IMG/VR virus record: IMGVR_UViG_3300006805_000171
Location: 1 to 23,200 of that record
Direction: 5' to 3' (one strand)
Source of the DNA: a virus
Length of the DNA: 23,200 nucleotides
Below, piece by piece: positions 1 through 7,356 of the stretch (position 1 is its first letter; the number at the start of each line of letters is the position of its first letter). Made by a program: the position numbers and the translations under genes. A model generated the notes under the pieces. That model ran no database searches, had not been told where the DNA came from, and was given only the letters and a program-made list of their open reading frames with translations.

Positions 1-68
1 CCCGGACGCCGCGCGGCTGATCCCGTCTCCCACCCGCCCGGCCCTGATAACTCCCAGGGCCGGTTGCG

Positions 69-107
69 AGCCCGCGAGGAACACCCACCCCTCCTCGCGG
101 GCTTTTT
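69..107 (+). terminator. Intrinsic terminator
   Basis: A perfect 12-bp stem (arms 69-80 and 92-103, AGCCCGCGAGGA and its complement) with an 11-nt loop is followed directly by a T run ending at 107. This is a textbook Rho-independent terminator and probably ends an operon entering from the left edge. A second perfect 9-bp hairpin (38-46 with 55-63) lies just upstream but has no T run. Confidence 0.9.
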
Positions 108-120
108 GTGCGCGCCGTGC

Positions 121-209
121 GTCATTTTGACGACGCGACAGTTGACAGCGTCAAGTTTGACTCGTCAAAATGATTCTTCCGTGTGGTCAAAAATCACGCT
201 TGATTTTTG
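121..209 (+). promoter_or_regulatory. AT-rich promoter/operator-like region with TTGAC/GTCAA half-sites
   Basis: This AT-rich island lies between the terminator and the first gene. It holds five TTGAC or GTCAA half-sites (127-131, 142-146, 150-154, 157-161, 164-168), an 8-bp inverted repeat TTTTGACG/CGTCAAAA (125-132, 163-170) and a second palindrome CAAAAATCA/TGATTTTTG (188-196, 201-209). TTGACA at 142-147 could be a -35 box, but the hexamer 17 bp downstream (TCAAAA) is a poor -10. The arrangement looks like a repressor operator next to a promoter. The regulator is not identified. Confidence 0.45.
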
Positions 210-221
210 GGTGGGATCAAA

Positions 222-434
222 GTGACCGACGAGCCTGAGCTTGATCTCGGCCCACTGAACGACCCGCCTGTCCCCCGGCTGCACTTCTGGGAATGCAAGC
301 GGTGCGGGCGTCAGTGGCGCGAGGAGATCGACCCGTACAGCACCGCCGGTCGGCCGCACGCGGCGACGACCACGATCTGCCTGACGTGCGTCGGCAGGAT
401 GGGGCCGCCGAGGCGGGGGAGGAAGAGGCTGTGA
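222..434 (+). CDS. Small putative zinc-binding protein
   Basis: A 70-aa reading frame starts at GTG 222; TTG 207 in the same frame is an alternative. A GGTGG-like SD lies about 7 nt before the GTG. The product has two CxxC pairs (CKRC and CLTC) about 30 residues apart, the usual layout of a small zinc ribbon, and a very basic C-terminus (PPRRGRKRL). Such proteins are common in phages as nucleic-acid-binding or adaptor proteins, but no specific family is recognised. Its stop overlaps the GTG of the next gene (GTGA), suggesting translational coupling. It is the first gene after the terminator and operator-like region. Confidence 0.6.
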   Translation: MTDEPELDLGPLNDPPVPRLHFWECKRCGRQWREEIDPYSTAGRPHAATTTICLTCVGRMGPPRRGRKRL

Positions 435-769
435 CCAAGCTGCTCGCGAATCGCTTGGCCCGGGCGTTCCTCGCCTTTGTGCTTGCGGGGCCGGTGTCGT
501 TCATTCTGTTCGTCTGGGATCGACTCTCGGCAGATGCCCGGATTGCCTCGGTCGGATGGTTCTTTGCAGGCAGCATGATGTTTCTCACCGCGATGCCCGG
601 TGAGCAGGAGTATGAAGGTCTTTCAGGGGGAGGAAGTCTTGAAGTCCAAGGTGATGCTCGCGCGGTTCCCGGGGATGTTTCAGGAACACCCGAAGTCGTC
701 GAACTGGGTCCGGCAGACGTTCGGGAAGATGCGGCCGATCGAGATGCTGGACCGGCTGGAGTCGGATAA
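431..769 (+). CDS. Small membrane protein, two predicted TM segments
   Basis: This frame starts at GTG 431, overlapping the upstream stop as GTGA. It encodes a positively charged N-terminus followed by two hydrophobic stretches (about residues 12-30, AFLAFVLAGPVSFILF, and 40-58, ASVGWFFAGSMMFL), so an inner-membrane protein is likely. The frame runs to 769 and overlaps the next gene by about 160 nt. The last 50 residues are Gly/Asp/Val-rich and look like the shadow of the glycosyltransferase frame. Either the overlap is real or an indel has removed the original stop. A holin-like role is possible from size and topology, but nothing in the sequence proves it. Confidence 0.4.
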   Translation: MTKLLANRLARAFLAFVLAGPVSFILFVWDRLSADARIASVGWFFAGSMMFLTAMPGEQEYEGLSGGGSLEVQGDARAVPGDVSGTPEVVELGPADVREDAADRDAGPAGVG

Positions 770-1670
770 CCAGACGATCGAGACGTGGCGCACGGCCCAC
801 GCCGAGATCGGCGAGGTGGTCCTGTGGGACCTGACCGAGACGCCGATCGACATGGCCCGCAACAGGTGCATCAAGGAAGCCCAGGAGCGGGGCTGCGACT
901 ACGTCCTGATGATCGACGCCGACATGGCGCCCGATGAGGACCGGCCCGGCGCGAAGCCGTTCTGGGACACGGCCTGGACGTGGATCCGTCAGCAGCGAGC
1001 CCCGGTCGTGGTCGCCGCGCCCTATGTGGGGCCGGGTCTCCACCAGAACATCTACGTCTTCCGGTGGGCCAACTGGCAGAACCCGGAGCATGAGCAGGGG
1101 CCCTCGCCGCGCCTCGTCCAGTACACGCGCGAGGAAGCCAGCGAACGTGGGGGGTTTGAGCAGGTCGCCGCGCTCCCGACGGGCCTGATCTTATACGACC
1201 TGCGAATTTTTGAAAAAATGGCGCCGCCCTTCTTCTATTACGAGATGGATTCGTTCCACTCGAAGAAGCACTCCACGGAGGACGTCACGAATACCCGGGA
1301 TCTGGGAATCCTGTGGTCGAGGACTCCGGGCGCGGGATGCTATGTGGCCTGGGACACCTGGGCGCGGCACGTCAAGCTGACTGAGTTCGGTGGTCCGGTT
1401 CCGTCCAACACGGCTGTGGTCGGCGAACACCTTCGCCGTTCGCTCGAGCGTGGCATGGGGCCTGGCGACCGCGTGATCGACATCGAGAGGCCCGCCGAGA
1501 CCGCGCCAGAGGCCCAGCAGCGGCTGGTTGAGGTCAAGGCATCCATGGCGGCGGCCGACGAGCGGACGGGCTCTCCGAGCCTCACAGGGGCCCTCTCGCT
1601 GGAGAGGGCCACCCGCATGGCCGCCCGCTGCTTCCGCGACGTGATGGAGGGTCCGGATGACACCGAGTGA
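612..1670 (+). CDS. Putative glycosyltransferase, GT-A fold
   Basis: The product is about 352 aa and resembles phage GT-A (GT2-like) transferases. An early segment reads TPIDMARNRCIKEA, a typical pattern before the donor-binding loop. It is followed by the DxD-type motif in MIDADMAPDE (D102 and D104 from ATG 612), which would bind a metal and the nucleotide sugar. The C-terminal 100 residues carry no clear domain. The start is uncertain. GTG 600 has no SD, ATG 612 has AGGAG only 1 nt away, and ATG 654 has an AAGG at better spacing. Its stop overlaps the methyltransferase start by 14 nt. Likely roles are modification of virion protein, phage DNA or host surface glycan; the sequence does not distinguish these. 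Confidence 0.7.
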   Translation: MKVFQGEEVLKSKVMLARFPGMFQEHPKSSNWVRQTFGKMRPIEMLDRLESDNQTIETWRTAHAEIGEVVLWDLTETPIDMARNRCIKEAQERGCDYVLMIDADMAPDEDRPGAKPFWDTAWTWIRQQRAPVVVAAPYVGPGLHQNIYVFRWANWQNPEHEQGPSPRLVQYTREEASERGGFEQVAALPTGLILYDLRIFEKMAPPFFYYEMDSFHSKKHSTEDVTNTRDLGILWSRTPGAGCYVAWDTWARHVKLTEFGGPVPSNTAVVGEHLRRSLERGMGPGDRVIDIERPAETAPEAQQRLVEVKASMAAADERTGSPSLTGALSLERATRMAARCFRDVMEGPDDTE

Positions 1671-2388
1671 GGACAACTGCCCGTGGCTCCCGCCCGACTT
1701 CGAGCCGCTCGAGATGCTGGCTGATGGGACGCGGCTGGGTCGCGACCGATACGGGGCGAACGGGCATGGGCGGCGGACGCTCATCAAGCGGATCTGGGAG
1801 TCGCTGGGGAATCACTGGAAGCCGCCGAACGGCGGGCACGGATTCTCGTTGATTGAGGTCGGGAGCTGGGCCGGCGGCAATGCGCTCCAGATTTCGGAAG
1901 GGGTGAACTACCTCGACTGGATCTACTGCGTCGACACCTGGGCCGGGACCCCGGCACGCAACGGCGCAGACTCAACCACCGTGATTGCGGCGGCGATCAG
2001 CCCGGACAGGGTTTACCGGACGTTCCTGAAGAACGTCCAGAAGCAACTCTTCACTCGGATCGTCCCGTGTCGCGGGACCAGCGAGTTCTGGGCGTCGATC
2101 TGGCCCCGCCAGGTTGAGGTGATATTCATCGACGCCGATCACTCCTATGAGGGCGTGAAGGCGGACCTGAAGGGCTGGTGGCCCCACGTCCGGACCGGCG
2201 GCCTGTTCTGCGGGCACGACTACCACCTGTTCCCCGGCGTGAAGCAGGCCGTCGACGAGTGGGTGGCGGCGCAAGGCCTTGAGCTGCTGGTCGAGGAAGA
2301 GTGCTGGTTCGTGACGAAGCCGAGCGACGGGGGAATTCGCGGCTGGCATGCGATGCCGGAGCCGCACGACAGCCCTTATGGGGAGTGA
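1657..2388 (+). CDS. Class I SAM-dependent methyltransferase
   Basis: The 243-aa product has the Rossmann methyltransferase pattern of the Methyltransf_24 type. Motif I is LIEVGSWAGGNALQ (residues 65-78), the acidic loop follows at IYCVDTWAG, and the later strand is VEVIFIDADHSYEGVKADL (D159, D161, H162), then a GGLFCGHDY segment. This family methylates small molecules, sugars or glycosylated products. ATG 1657 overlaps the glycosyltransferase stop, so the two are probably made together and may modify the same glycan. That pairing is inference from position. No DNA-methyltransferase DPPY-type motif is present, so it is unlikely to be a restriction-evasion base methylase. Confidence 0.75.
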   Translation: MTPSEDNCPWLPPDFEPLEMLADGTRLGRDRYGANGHGRRTLIKRIWESLGNHWKPPNGGHGFSLIEVGSWAGGNALQISEGVNYLDWIYCVDTWAGTPARNGADSTTVIAAAISPDRVYRTFLKNVQKQLFTRIVPCRGTSEFWASIWPRQVEVIFIDADHSYEGVKADLKGWWPHVRTGGLFCGHDYHLFPGVKQAVDEWVAAQGLELLVEEECWFVTKPSDGGIRGWHAMPEPHDSPYGE

Positions 2389-2392
2389 AGCG

Positions 2393-2887
2393 ATGTCGCA
2401 CAGCCTAGAGCCGTGGTGGATCGAGCCACTCGCGAACAACGATCGTCGCGCTGAGATCCACAGCGGCGAGCGAACCGTCCACGAGGTTGACGGCTATGTC
2501 ACGTCTCCGTGCGTGGTGGCGTACAAAGTCCTGCCAACCACCGAAGACGCCGAGCGGATTGCCGCGTGTGTCAACGCCTGTGCCGGAATCCCCACCGAAG
2601 AGCTGAAGTGGGCAGGAAAGCCGATCGGCTGGAGTTCCGTGGCTGTCTGCGCTCTTGATGTCCTGCGACGCTTCTACGCCGCTGGCGGACTCCAGTCACT
2701 CCCCGCCGGAACAAGGGTCGTTCCGCAGATCACCTGCTCAATCGAGTCGGAGTCTCTGTTCGTTGGGGAGCGGCTCGATCCCGACTCGTTCAGCAACCTG
2801 TCCGCCGCATTGCGGGTGTGTCACCGGAACGGCTACAAGATCGACGACAAGGCGATGGAGATCACCTCTCCGGGCGAGAACCCCTGA
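2393..2887 (+). CDS. Phage hypothetical protein with NACAGIPTEEL motif
   Basis: ATG 2393 is chosen because GGGGAG (2380-2385) lies 7 nt upstream; the frame itself extends back to 2348. The 164-aa product contains EDAERIAACVNACAGIPTEEL (roughly residues 50-70). Short phage proteins of unknown function often carry a pattern like this (my recollection, not searched). No catalytic motif, signal peptide or membrane segment is visible. It follows the methyltransferase by 4 nt, and its stop overlaps the start of the next HTH gene (TGATG), so it sits in the same operon. Confidence 0.6.
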   Translation: MSHSLEPWWIEPLANNDRRAEIHSGERTVHEVDGYVTSPCVVAYKVLPTTEDAERIAACVNACAGIPTEELKWAGKPIGWSSVAVCALDVLRRFYAAGGLQSLPAGTRVVPQITCSIESESLFVGERLDPDSFSNLSAALRVCHRNGYKIDDKAMEITSPGENP

Positions 2888-3123
2888 TGCCCCCCGCCCT
2901 GACCCCCGACGAGCGCCGCGAGGCGAAGAAGCGATGGGCTGCGTTCGTTGACCGGCTGCTTGAGGTTTCCCGGTGGGAGGCCCAGCAGCTCGCCGAGGCG
3001 CTGGGCGTCAGCGAGGCGACCGTCAGCCGGTGGCGCAAGCCCGGCCCGAGAGGTCGCATCCCAAGCGGGCCCGCCGCGCGAATGCTCATTGATCTCGCGC
3101 GGTCGCTTGGGATGGTGAAGTAG
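2887..3123 (+). CDS. Small helix-turn-helix DNA-binding protein
   Basis: This 78-aa protein starts at an ATG that overlaps the upstream TGA. Residues 30-55 read WEAQQLAEALGVSEATVSRWRK, a clear Cro/XRE-like helix-turn-helix with the recognition helix VSEATVSRW. The rest is basic and has no effector domain, so it is probably a DNA-binding regulator. It ends in convergent overlap (38 nt) with the minus-strand gene downstream of integrase. A regulator next to the integration module suits a lysogeny-control role. It is a candidate to bind the palindromes at 121-209 and 14933-14972, but that is inference. Confidence 0.7.
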   Translation: MPPALTPDERREAKKRWAAFVDRLLEVSRWEAQQLAEALGVSEATVSRWRKPGPRGRIPSGPAARMLIDLARSLGMVK

Positions 3124-3526
3124 GCTCGGACTCGAGCATATCAATCAGGCGGTCGAGCATGATCGCAGGGACCGCCGACAGGGCGAGGTCTCCGACCTCT
3201 TCGTCGAGAACCTGCCGGAGTGAGATCCGGAAAAACGTCTGCGAGATCGCCCCGACGTACTTCGTCACAGTCCCAATCCGAACCGGCGAATGAGAGTTCA
3301 GGGCTTGATACGCCACCATGAGCGAGACGATCGACGATCTGCTCGCAACGTCTTCCTGAACTCTCAGGGAGAGGTCAACCTTGGCTGCGTGGCTCATGTC
3401 CCGCACCTGCTTCGCGATATCGACGAGGTCGATATCTTTTACGAAGTCCCCTAACTTTGCGCCGGGAAGCGTGGCCCGCTTCGCCCCCCTCATGCTTCGC
3501 GACAGTTCCTTGTCATCTTCGCTCAT
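3086..3526 (-). CDS. Hypothetical protein downstream of integrase
   Basis: The 146-aa product starts at ATG 3526, overlapping the integrase stop as ATGA, so it is translationally coupled to integrase. The N-terminus is rich in charged residues. The central part contains QVRDMSHAAKVDLSLRV and a largely helical, mildly hydrophobic region. No known domain, membrane segment or signal peptide can be read. Its 3' end overlaps the plus-strand HTH gene by 38 nt. Coupling to integrase suggests a role in integration control or lysogeny, but no function is recognised. Confidence 0.6.
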   Translation of the reverse strand: MSEDDKELSRSMRGAKRATLPGAKLGDFVKDIDLVDIAKQVRDMSHAAKVDLSLRVQEDVASRSSIVSLMVAYQALNSHSPVRIGTVTKYVGAISQTFFRISLRQVLDEEVGDLALSAVPAIMLDRLIDMLESEPTSPSQATARDQ

Positions 3527-4422
3527 CCTGCCGGCCTAAATAGGACATCCTTAGGCGCAGGGTTCTCTCGCCCCACGACCGCCGGATCGAGATAGTGCTT
3601 CGTCGTCACGAGCCGGCTGCTGTGGTCCAGCAGCTCCGTCGCGTTCCCGCCTGATGCCTCGAAGTAAGAGGCCGACGACTTCCGCATGCAGTGAAAGCTA
3701 TGCGCCCGGTCGCACGGGAGACCCGCCTTGCGGAGGATCCGCTTGTACTTGTACCAGAGATAGAACGGGTTCATGTCCCAAGGGAACACGAGCGTCGCCT
3801 TCGGGACCTTGAGGCGATACAAGAGTGCGACCGTGTCGGAGTGAAGCTGGTGCTGGCGGTCGCGGGTCTTGTTCTTCCGGTTCTCTGCCCGGAACGTGAC
3901 CCGCGCCGTCGACAGGGATACGTCATTCCATTCGAGCCTCACAACCGCACCGATCCGCTCAGCCGTATCCCAGATGACCGCGTGCAGAGCGGTCCACCAG
4001 AGCGAGGCCGGATGCCCGCCCACCGTGCCGGGCAGTAGCTGCAGGGCCTCGAACAGGCTCCGCAACTCGTCGCGAGTCCACGCGGTGGGAATCCGCTCCG
4101 GCTCCTTCAGTCGCTTCGAGTCGGGCCACTTCGTCATCCAGCCCATCCGGCAGGCGAACGACCAGAGTGTGTGCAGATTGCTCCGGATCTTGTTGGCCCC
4201 GCGCGGCGTGCGGCCCATCCGGAGGAACCACGCCATCATGTCCTGCACGGTGTCGTCCGTCAGGTCGCTCAGCACAGCCGGCCGACCCAGGAACTTCGCC
4301 ATGTTCCTCAAAGTCACCGCGTACTGCTTGACCGTTGAGGCCGCAGCCCAGCGGAGATGTTTTGAGGCATACACCTTGAGAACTTCTCCCACCTCTTCCG
4401 GAATCTTTGCTTCATTCGACAT
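3523..4422 (-). CDS. int: Tyrosine recombinase (phage integrase)
   Basis: The 299-aa protein from ATG 4422 has the integrase layout. An N-terminal SAM-like core-binding domain (about residues 10-100, with STVKQYAVTLRNMAKFL) is followed by the catalytic domain. Catalytic residues can be read as R156 (TAERIGAVVRLEW), K185 (NKTR), H244-x-x-R247 (FHCMRKS), H267 (LDHSS) and nucleophile Y277 (TTKHYLDP). It would catalyse site-specific integration and excision at attP. The open frame extends to 4485, but ATG 4422 is preferred because AAGGG lies upstream and the fold begins there. It is divergent from the excisionase-like gene and coupled to the gene at 3086-3526. The attP site was not identified. 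Confidence 0.92.
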   Translation of the reverse strand: MSNEAKIPEEVGEVLKVYASKHLRWAAASTVKQYAVTLRNMAKFLGRPAVLSDLTDDTVQDMMAWFLRMGRTPRGANKIRSNLHTLWSFACRMGWMTKWPDSKRLKEPERIPTAWTRDELRSLFEALQLLPGTVGGHPASLWWTALHAVIWDTAERIGAVVRLEWNDVSLSTARVTFRAENRKNKTRDRQHQLHSDTVALLYRLKVPKATLVFPWDMNPFYLWYKYKRILRKAGLPCDRAHSFHCMRKSSASYFEASGGNATELLDHSSRLVTTKHYLDPAVVGRENPAPKDVLFRPAG

Positions 4423-4704
4423 GGTTGCCCTTTGATAAGGGTTCAACCTCCCTGCGCGGCTGCTCCTTATATTCCCACGACACATAGGGAACGGCCCGAA
4501 TGGGCAGTTATCTCCAGTCTAATTCTTCAATTCGATGCACGATTTTTGCCTCGGATTCGGGAGACATATCAAGTCAGCGGGATAGATCGCCGATGCTAGA
4601 TAGGCCCCTGCTTCGCATTAGCTAAGGCGTTGCGGTTATTACACTTCTCTTGCACCTGCATTAGAAGTGTCTTGCGCACTTGAATCTTTGAAGTTTGAGT
4701 AAAG
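4423..4704. other. Non-coding region upstream of integrase; attP candidate area
   Basis: About 280 nt without a credible gene lie between integrase and the candidate RNA. The DNA is clearly more AT-rich than its surroundings. It contains an 8-bp perfect inverted repeat ACACTTCT/AGAAGTGT (4641-4648, 4663-4670), and TCTTGC occurs both in its loop and just after it. Integrase promoters and attP arm sites would be expected here, but no convincing -35/-10 pair or att core can be fixed from one sequence. Confidence 0.4.
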
Positions 4705-4840
4705 TCCCGACTCCGGGTGGTAGACGACAAGGCCGTAAGGCCCGTACTAGTGGTTCGGATTATTCCCGCAGGCAAGTTCTCTTCCCTGCGGTCGAGTGCC
4801 AAGCCGCTCTTGAGGTATCGGCCCGGAGTCGGGATTTTTT
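4705..4840 (+). ncRNA. Candidate structured RNA with 13-bp closing stem and terminator tail
   Basis: A perfect 13-bp inverted repeat (4705-4717 with 4822-4834, TCCCGACTCCGGG and its complement) encloses about 104 nt and is followed immediately by TTTTTT (4835-4840). Inside are three further hairpins: GGCC-GTAA-GGCC (4731-4742), CCGCAGG/CCTGCGG (4766-4772, 4785-4791) and GAGTG/CGCTC (4794-4798, 4805-4809). Together they make a multi-branch junction. The outer stem plus U tract would also terminate transcription 44 nt before the excisionase-like gene. It could be a freestanding small RNA or a 5' leader attenuator. No known RNA family is recognised. Confidence 0.5.
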
Positions 4841-4884
4841 CTCTTCAAAACTGTTCCGAGCTGGACCATAATAGGGGCATGATC

Positions 4885-5115
4885 ATGGCAACTCAAGAGT
4901 TGAAAACCTTGCCGACGGACACAATTCCGATCGAAGAGGCCGCGTCCATCATCGGCGTTTCCCTCCGCAGGATCCGGAAGATCTGTGAAAGCGGACGCCT
5001 CGGCTACAAGCTGCGCGTGACCTCCCACGTCGAGGTGTGGGTGATCACCCGGAGCGAGGCTGAGAAGTTCGCCAAGCAGGACCGCCCCTCGGGGCGGCCG
5101 AGGAAGATCGCCTAA
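4885..5115 (+). CDS. Excisionase-like helix-turn-helix protein
   Basis: The 76-aa product starts at ATG 4885, 7 nt after AGGGG; ATG 4879 is a close alternative. The core (residues 14-60) reads IPIEEAASIIGVSLRRIRKICESGRLGYK and then a short wing, VEVWVITRSEAEKFAKQ. This is the MerR-like winged-helix layout of excisionases and other helix-turn-helix domain 17 proteins. The C-terminus is basic (RPSGRPRKIA). It is transcribed divergently from integrase, as expected for a recombination directionality factor. It could instead be an early regulator acting on the repeats just downstream (5116-5342). Confidence 0.75.
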   Translation: MATQELKTLPTDTIPIEEAASIIGVSLRRIRKICESGRLGYKLRVTSHVEVWVITRSEAEKFAKQDRPSGRPRKIA

Positions 5116-5264
5116 GGCTGCATCGGGACACGTCTTAGCGAAATCTTCAGAATTTCGCTGATCCGGACTTGTTCTCACTGATCCGGGTCGGTACATTTTC
5201 GGCGTCGGGCATGACTGCTCGACGCCGACTCCGTTTGGTGACTACCATAACGAGTCGGTAGGAC
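5116..5264. other. Intergenic region with hairpins and direct repeats
   Basis: No gene is supported here. The segment holds a 7-bp hairpin GCGAAAT/ATTTCGC (5138-5144, 5152-5158), a direct repeat CTGATCCGG (5158-5166 and 5178-5186) and an 8-bp hairpin CGGCGTCG/CGACGCCG (5200-5207, 5220-5227). None has a T run, so these are not simple terminators. Protein-binding sites or leader RNA structure are the likely uses. Confidence 0.4.
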
Positions 5265-5342
5265 GCAGCCCCTGACCTCAAGCGGGGGACTGCACCATAC
5301 GGAGACCCGGCAATCGCCCTGACCTCAAGCAGGGGGATCGCC
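5265..5342 (+). promoter_or_regulatory. Two tandem hairpins with identical ACCTCAAG loops upstream of helicase
   Basis: Hairpin A (5265-5293) pairs GCAGCCCCTG with CGGGGG-A-CTGC (one bulged A). Hairpin B (5309-5342) pairs CCCTG with CAGGG and extends to GGC/GCC at the base with two mismatches. Both expose the same 8-nt loop ACCTCAAG, closed by a G-C pair and then a T-G or T-A pair. A change that keeps pairing points to selection on structure. The second hairpin ends 13 nt before the helicase ATG and overlaps the approach to its SD, so a translational or RNA-binding control element is plausible. A DNA direct repeat bound by the upstream HTH protein is the alternative. Confidence 0.45.
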
Positions 5343-5355
5343 GTGGAGAGAACGG

Positions 5356-7017
5356 ATGCAAGGCACGGCCGCCCCTGCGCACTTTCGTGCGCGCCTCGTC
5401 GGGTCCAAGATCCGCATCGACGCGCCCGTGAGCGAGTCGATCGAGGCATTCCTGCACACGCTTCCGGCGTGTGTCTGGGATCGCCGGGATCTCTGCTGGA
5501 AATGCAACGCGACGCCCGCCGCGGCGTGGCGGCTTCTCTACGGGGAAGTCCGCTTCGACGGCGACGCGGAGCTGTTCGCCCTCGCTTCGTCGATTCAGGA
5601 GGCCCAGATTGTCGGGACCGGCGGCGTGCTCATGCAGCCGGGATTCCGCAAGAACGACCTCTGGCGTCACCAGCTCGAGGCGTTCCGGTTCGCGAAGAAC
5701 CTGCCGGCCGCCATGCTCCACTGTGGGATGGGCTGCGGCAAAAGTAATATCGCAATCTCGCTCATCGCGAACCGCGCCTGCCGCAAGGTTCTGATCTGCT
5801 GTCCGAAGTCCGTCCTCGGTGTGTGGCGGCGGGAGTTCGAGAAGCACTGCCCGACCGCCCACAAGGTTGTCGTCCTTGAGAAAGGCACGACGACCGACAA
5901 GAAAAAGCTCCTCGAAAAAGAGCTGATGCTCGCGAGCGCTCTGCAGGCGCCGCGCATCACGGTGTTCGTCGTCAACTACGAAACAGCCCGCATGCCGGTC
6001 CTCGCCGAGGCCCTGGCGGAGGTCAAGTTCGACTGTGTCGTGTGCGACGAGTCGCAGCGCATCAAAGCCCACAATTCGCAGCAATCGAAGGCTCTGGCCG
6101 CGATCGGGGCCACGGCGAAGTATCGGCTCGCCCTCACCGGGACGCCGATGCAGAACTCGCCGATGGACGTGTTCGGGCAATTCCGATTCCTCGATCCCGG
6201 CGTGTTCGGGACGAAGTACCACGCGTTCCGGTCGCGGTACGCGGAGATAGGACATTTCGGAGCCGACCACATCGTCGGCTTCAAGAATCAGGAGGAGCTG
6301 GCCGCGAGGATGCGGCTGTTGACCTACCACGCGGACAGGTCGGTCCTCGACCTTCCGCCGGTGCAGCACATCACGGTTCCCGTGACGCTGGGGCAGGACA
6401 CCCTGAAGCTGTACCGCGCGCTCGAGCAGGAGATGATCGCGGCGGTAGCGGATGAGGTTGTGACGGTCTCGAACGCGCTGGTGAAGACGCTGCGTCTGCG
6501 GCAGATCACCGGCGGGTTCGTGCATACCGACGACGACGGCGCAGGATCGAGGCTCGTCGAGACAGGCCACGAGAAGCGGGATGCGCTCGTGGAGCTGCTG
6601 GAGGGGATGGACGCCCCTTGCGTCGTGTTTTGCGAGTTCGTTCACGACCTCGATCAGATCGCCGATGCCGCCAGGGAGGCGGGCCGCAAGTACGGAGAGG
6701 TGTCAGGGCGGAGGAAGGACCTGACACAGCATGCCACGATGCCCGAGGACGTGGGCGTGATGGGCGTGCAGGTTCGCAGCGGCGGCATCGGCGTCGATCT
6801 GACTCGCGCCCCGTACGGCGTGTTCTGGAATCACCCGTGGTCCCCCGGTCTCTACGACCAGGCGTGGGCCCGCGTGAGTCGGCCCGGGCAGACGCAGTCC
6901 TGCGTGTTCTATCACCTGCTGGCTGAAGGTACGGCCGACGTGCAGGTGTGGAAGGCGCTGGAGAAGAAGCAGAACGTGATCGACATGGTGATCTCTTACA
7001 TGAGGGGGATGGAGTGA
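5356..7017 (+). CDS. SNF2-family (SF2) helicase/ATPase
   Basis: The 553-aa product carries the SNF2 motif series. An unclassified N-terminal region (1-105) with a Cys/Trp-rich patch precedes motif I GMGCGKS (124-130), motif Ia LICCPKSVLGVW, motif II CDESQ (D231, E232; DESQ in place of DEAH), motif III LTGTPMQN (260-267), a C-terminal RecA lobe, and motif VI RVSRPGQ (R506, R509). It is a compact DNA translocase of the kind found in phage replication modules, acting in replication or recombination. ATG 5356 has GGAGAG 5 nt upstream. It opens the plus-strand early operon, and its stop overlaps the next start. The upstream tandem hairpins may control it. Confidence 0.9.
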   Translation: MQGTAAPAHFRARLVGSKIRIDAPVSESIEAFLHTLPACVWDRRDLCWKCNATPAAAWRLLYGEVRFDGDAELFALASSIQEAQIVGTGGVLMQPGFRKNDLWRHQLEAFRFAKNLPAAMLHCGMGCGKSNIAISLIANRACRKVLICCPKSVLGVWRREFEKHCPTAHKVVVLEKGTTTDKKKLLEKELMLASALQAPRITVFVVNYETARMPVLAEALAEVKFDCVVCDESQRIKAHNSQQSKALAAIGATAKYRLALTGTPMQNSPMDVFGQFRFLDPGVFGTKYHAFRSRYAEIGHFGADHIVGFKNQEELAARMRLLTYHADRSVLDLPPVQHITVPVTLGQDTLKLYRALEQEMIAAVADEVVTVSNALVKTLRLRQITGGFVHTDDDGAGSRLVETGHEKRDALVELLEGMDAPCVVFCEFVHDLDQIADAAREAGRKYGEVSGRRKDLTQHATMPEDVGVMGVQVRSGGIGVDLTRAPYGVFWNHPWSPGLYDQAWARVSRPGQTQSCVFYHLLAEGTADVQVWKALEKKQNVIDMVISYMRGME

Positions 7018-7355
7018 TGGAGCGAATGGGACATCTGGCAACGGCGGCCTCGCGAAGTGCGAACAGCATTCGGGACTACATCGACGTGAACGGTCCGGCG
7101 CCGGTCGCCGAGAAGCAGCTTCCACTGCAGGTGCGGCGGCTCGAGAGCGAGATCACGGAGCTGGGAGCAATCGTCAACTCCCTTGTGGATCGGCTGAAGC
7201 CGCTGCGAGGGGACTCGCTGGCGAGTAAGGGGTGCCCGGAGAACGGAGCATCGCCGAACCTCTGCGAGGTCGCGCATGCGGTCTTCGTGCAGTCCGACCG
7301 GATCCGCGACATCCGGCTTGCGCTCGACCGCCTCCTCTCTGAGCTGGAGGTCTGA
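7017..7355 (+). CDS. Hypothetical coiled-coil protein
   Basis: The 112-aa product starts at ATG 7017, overlapping the helicase stop as TGATG; ATG 7026 is an alternative. The middle region QVRRLESEITELGAIVNSLVDRL (about residues 40-62) has regular heptad spacing and should form a coiled coil. A second helix, QSDRIRDIRLALDRLLSELE, ends the protein. A short Gly/Ser/Asn-rich linker with two cysteines lies between. The family is not recognised. Coupling to the helicase suggests a replication accessory protein, but that rests on position only. Confidence 0.6.
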   Translation: MERMGHLATAASRSANSIRDYIDVNGPAPVAEKQLPLQVRRLESEITELGAIVNSLVDRLKPLRGDSLASKGCPENGASPNLCEVAHAVFVQSDRIRDIRLALDRLLSELEV

Positions 7356-7356
7356 A

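Noticed and set aside
38-63. 9-bp perfect hairpin as a terminator
   Set aside because: It has no T run; the true terminator is the next hairpin at 69-107. It may assist but cannot be called on its own.
1657-2388. Methyltransferase as a DNA methylase for restriction evasion
   Set aside because: No DPPY, NPPY or cytosine-methylase PC motif is present; the motifs match small-molecule or sugar methyltransferases.
5278-6645. 455-aa open frame on the minus strand opposite the SNF2 helicase
   Set aside because: It is the complement of clear helicase motifs, has shadow-like composition and no recognisable domain.
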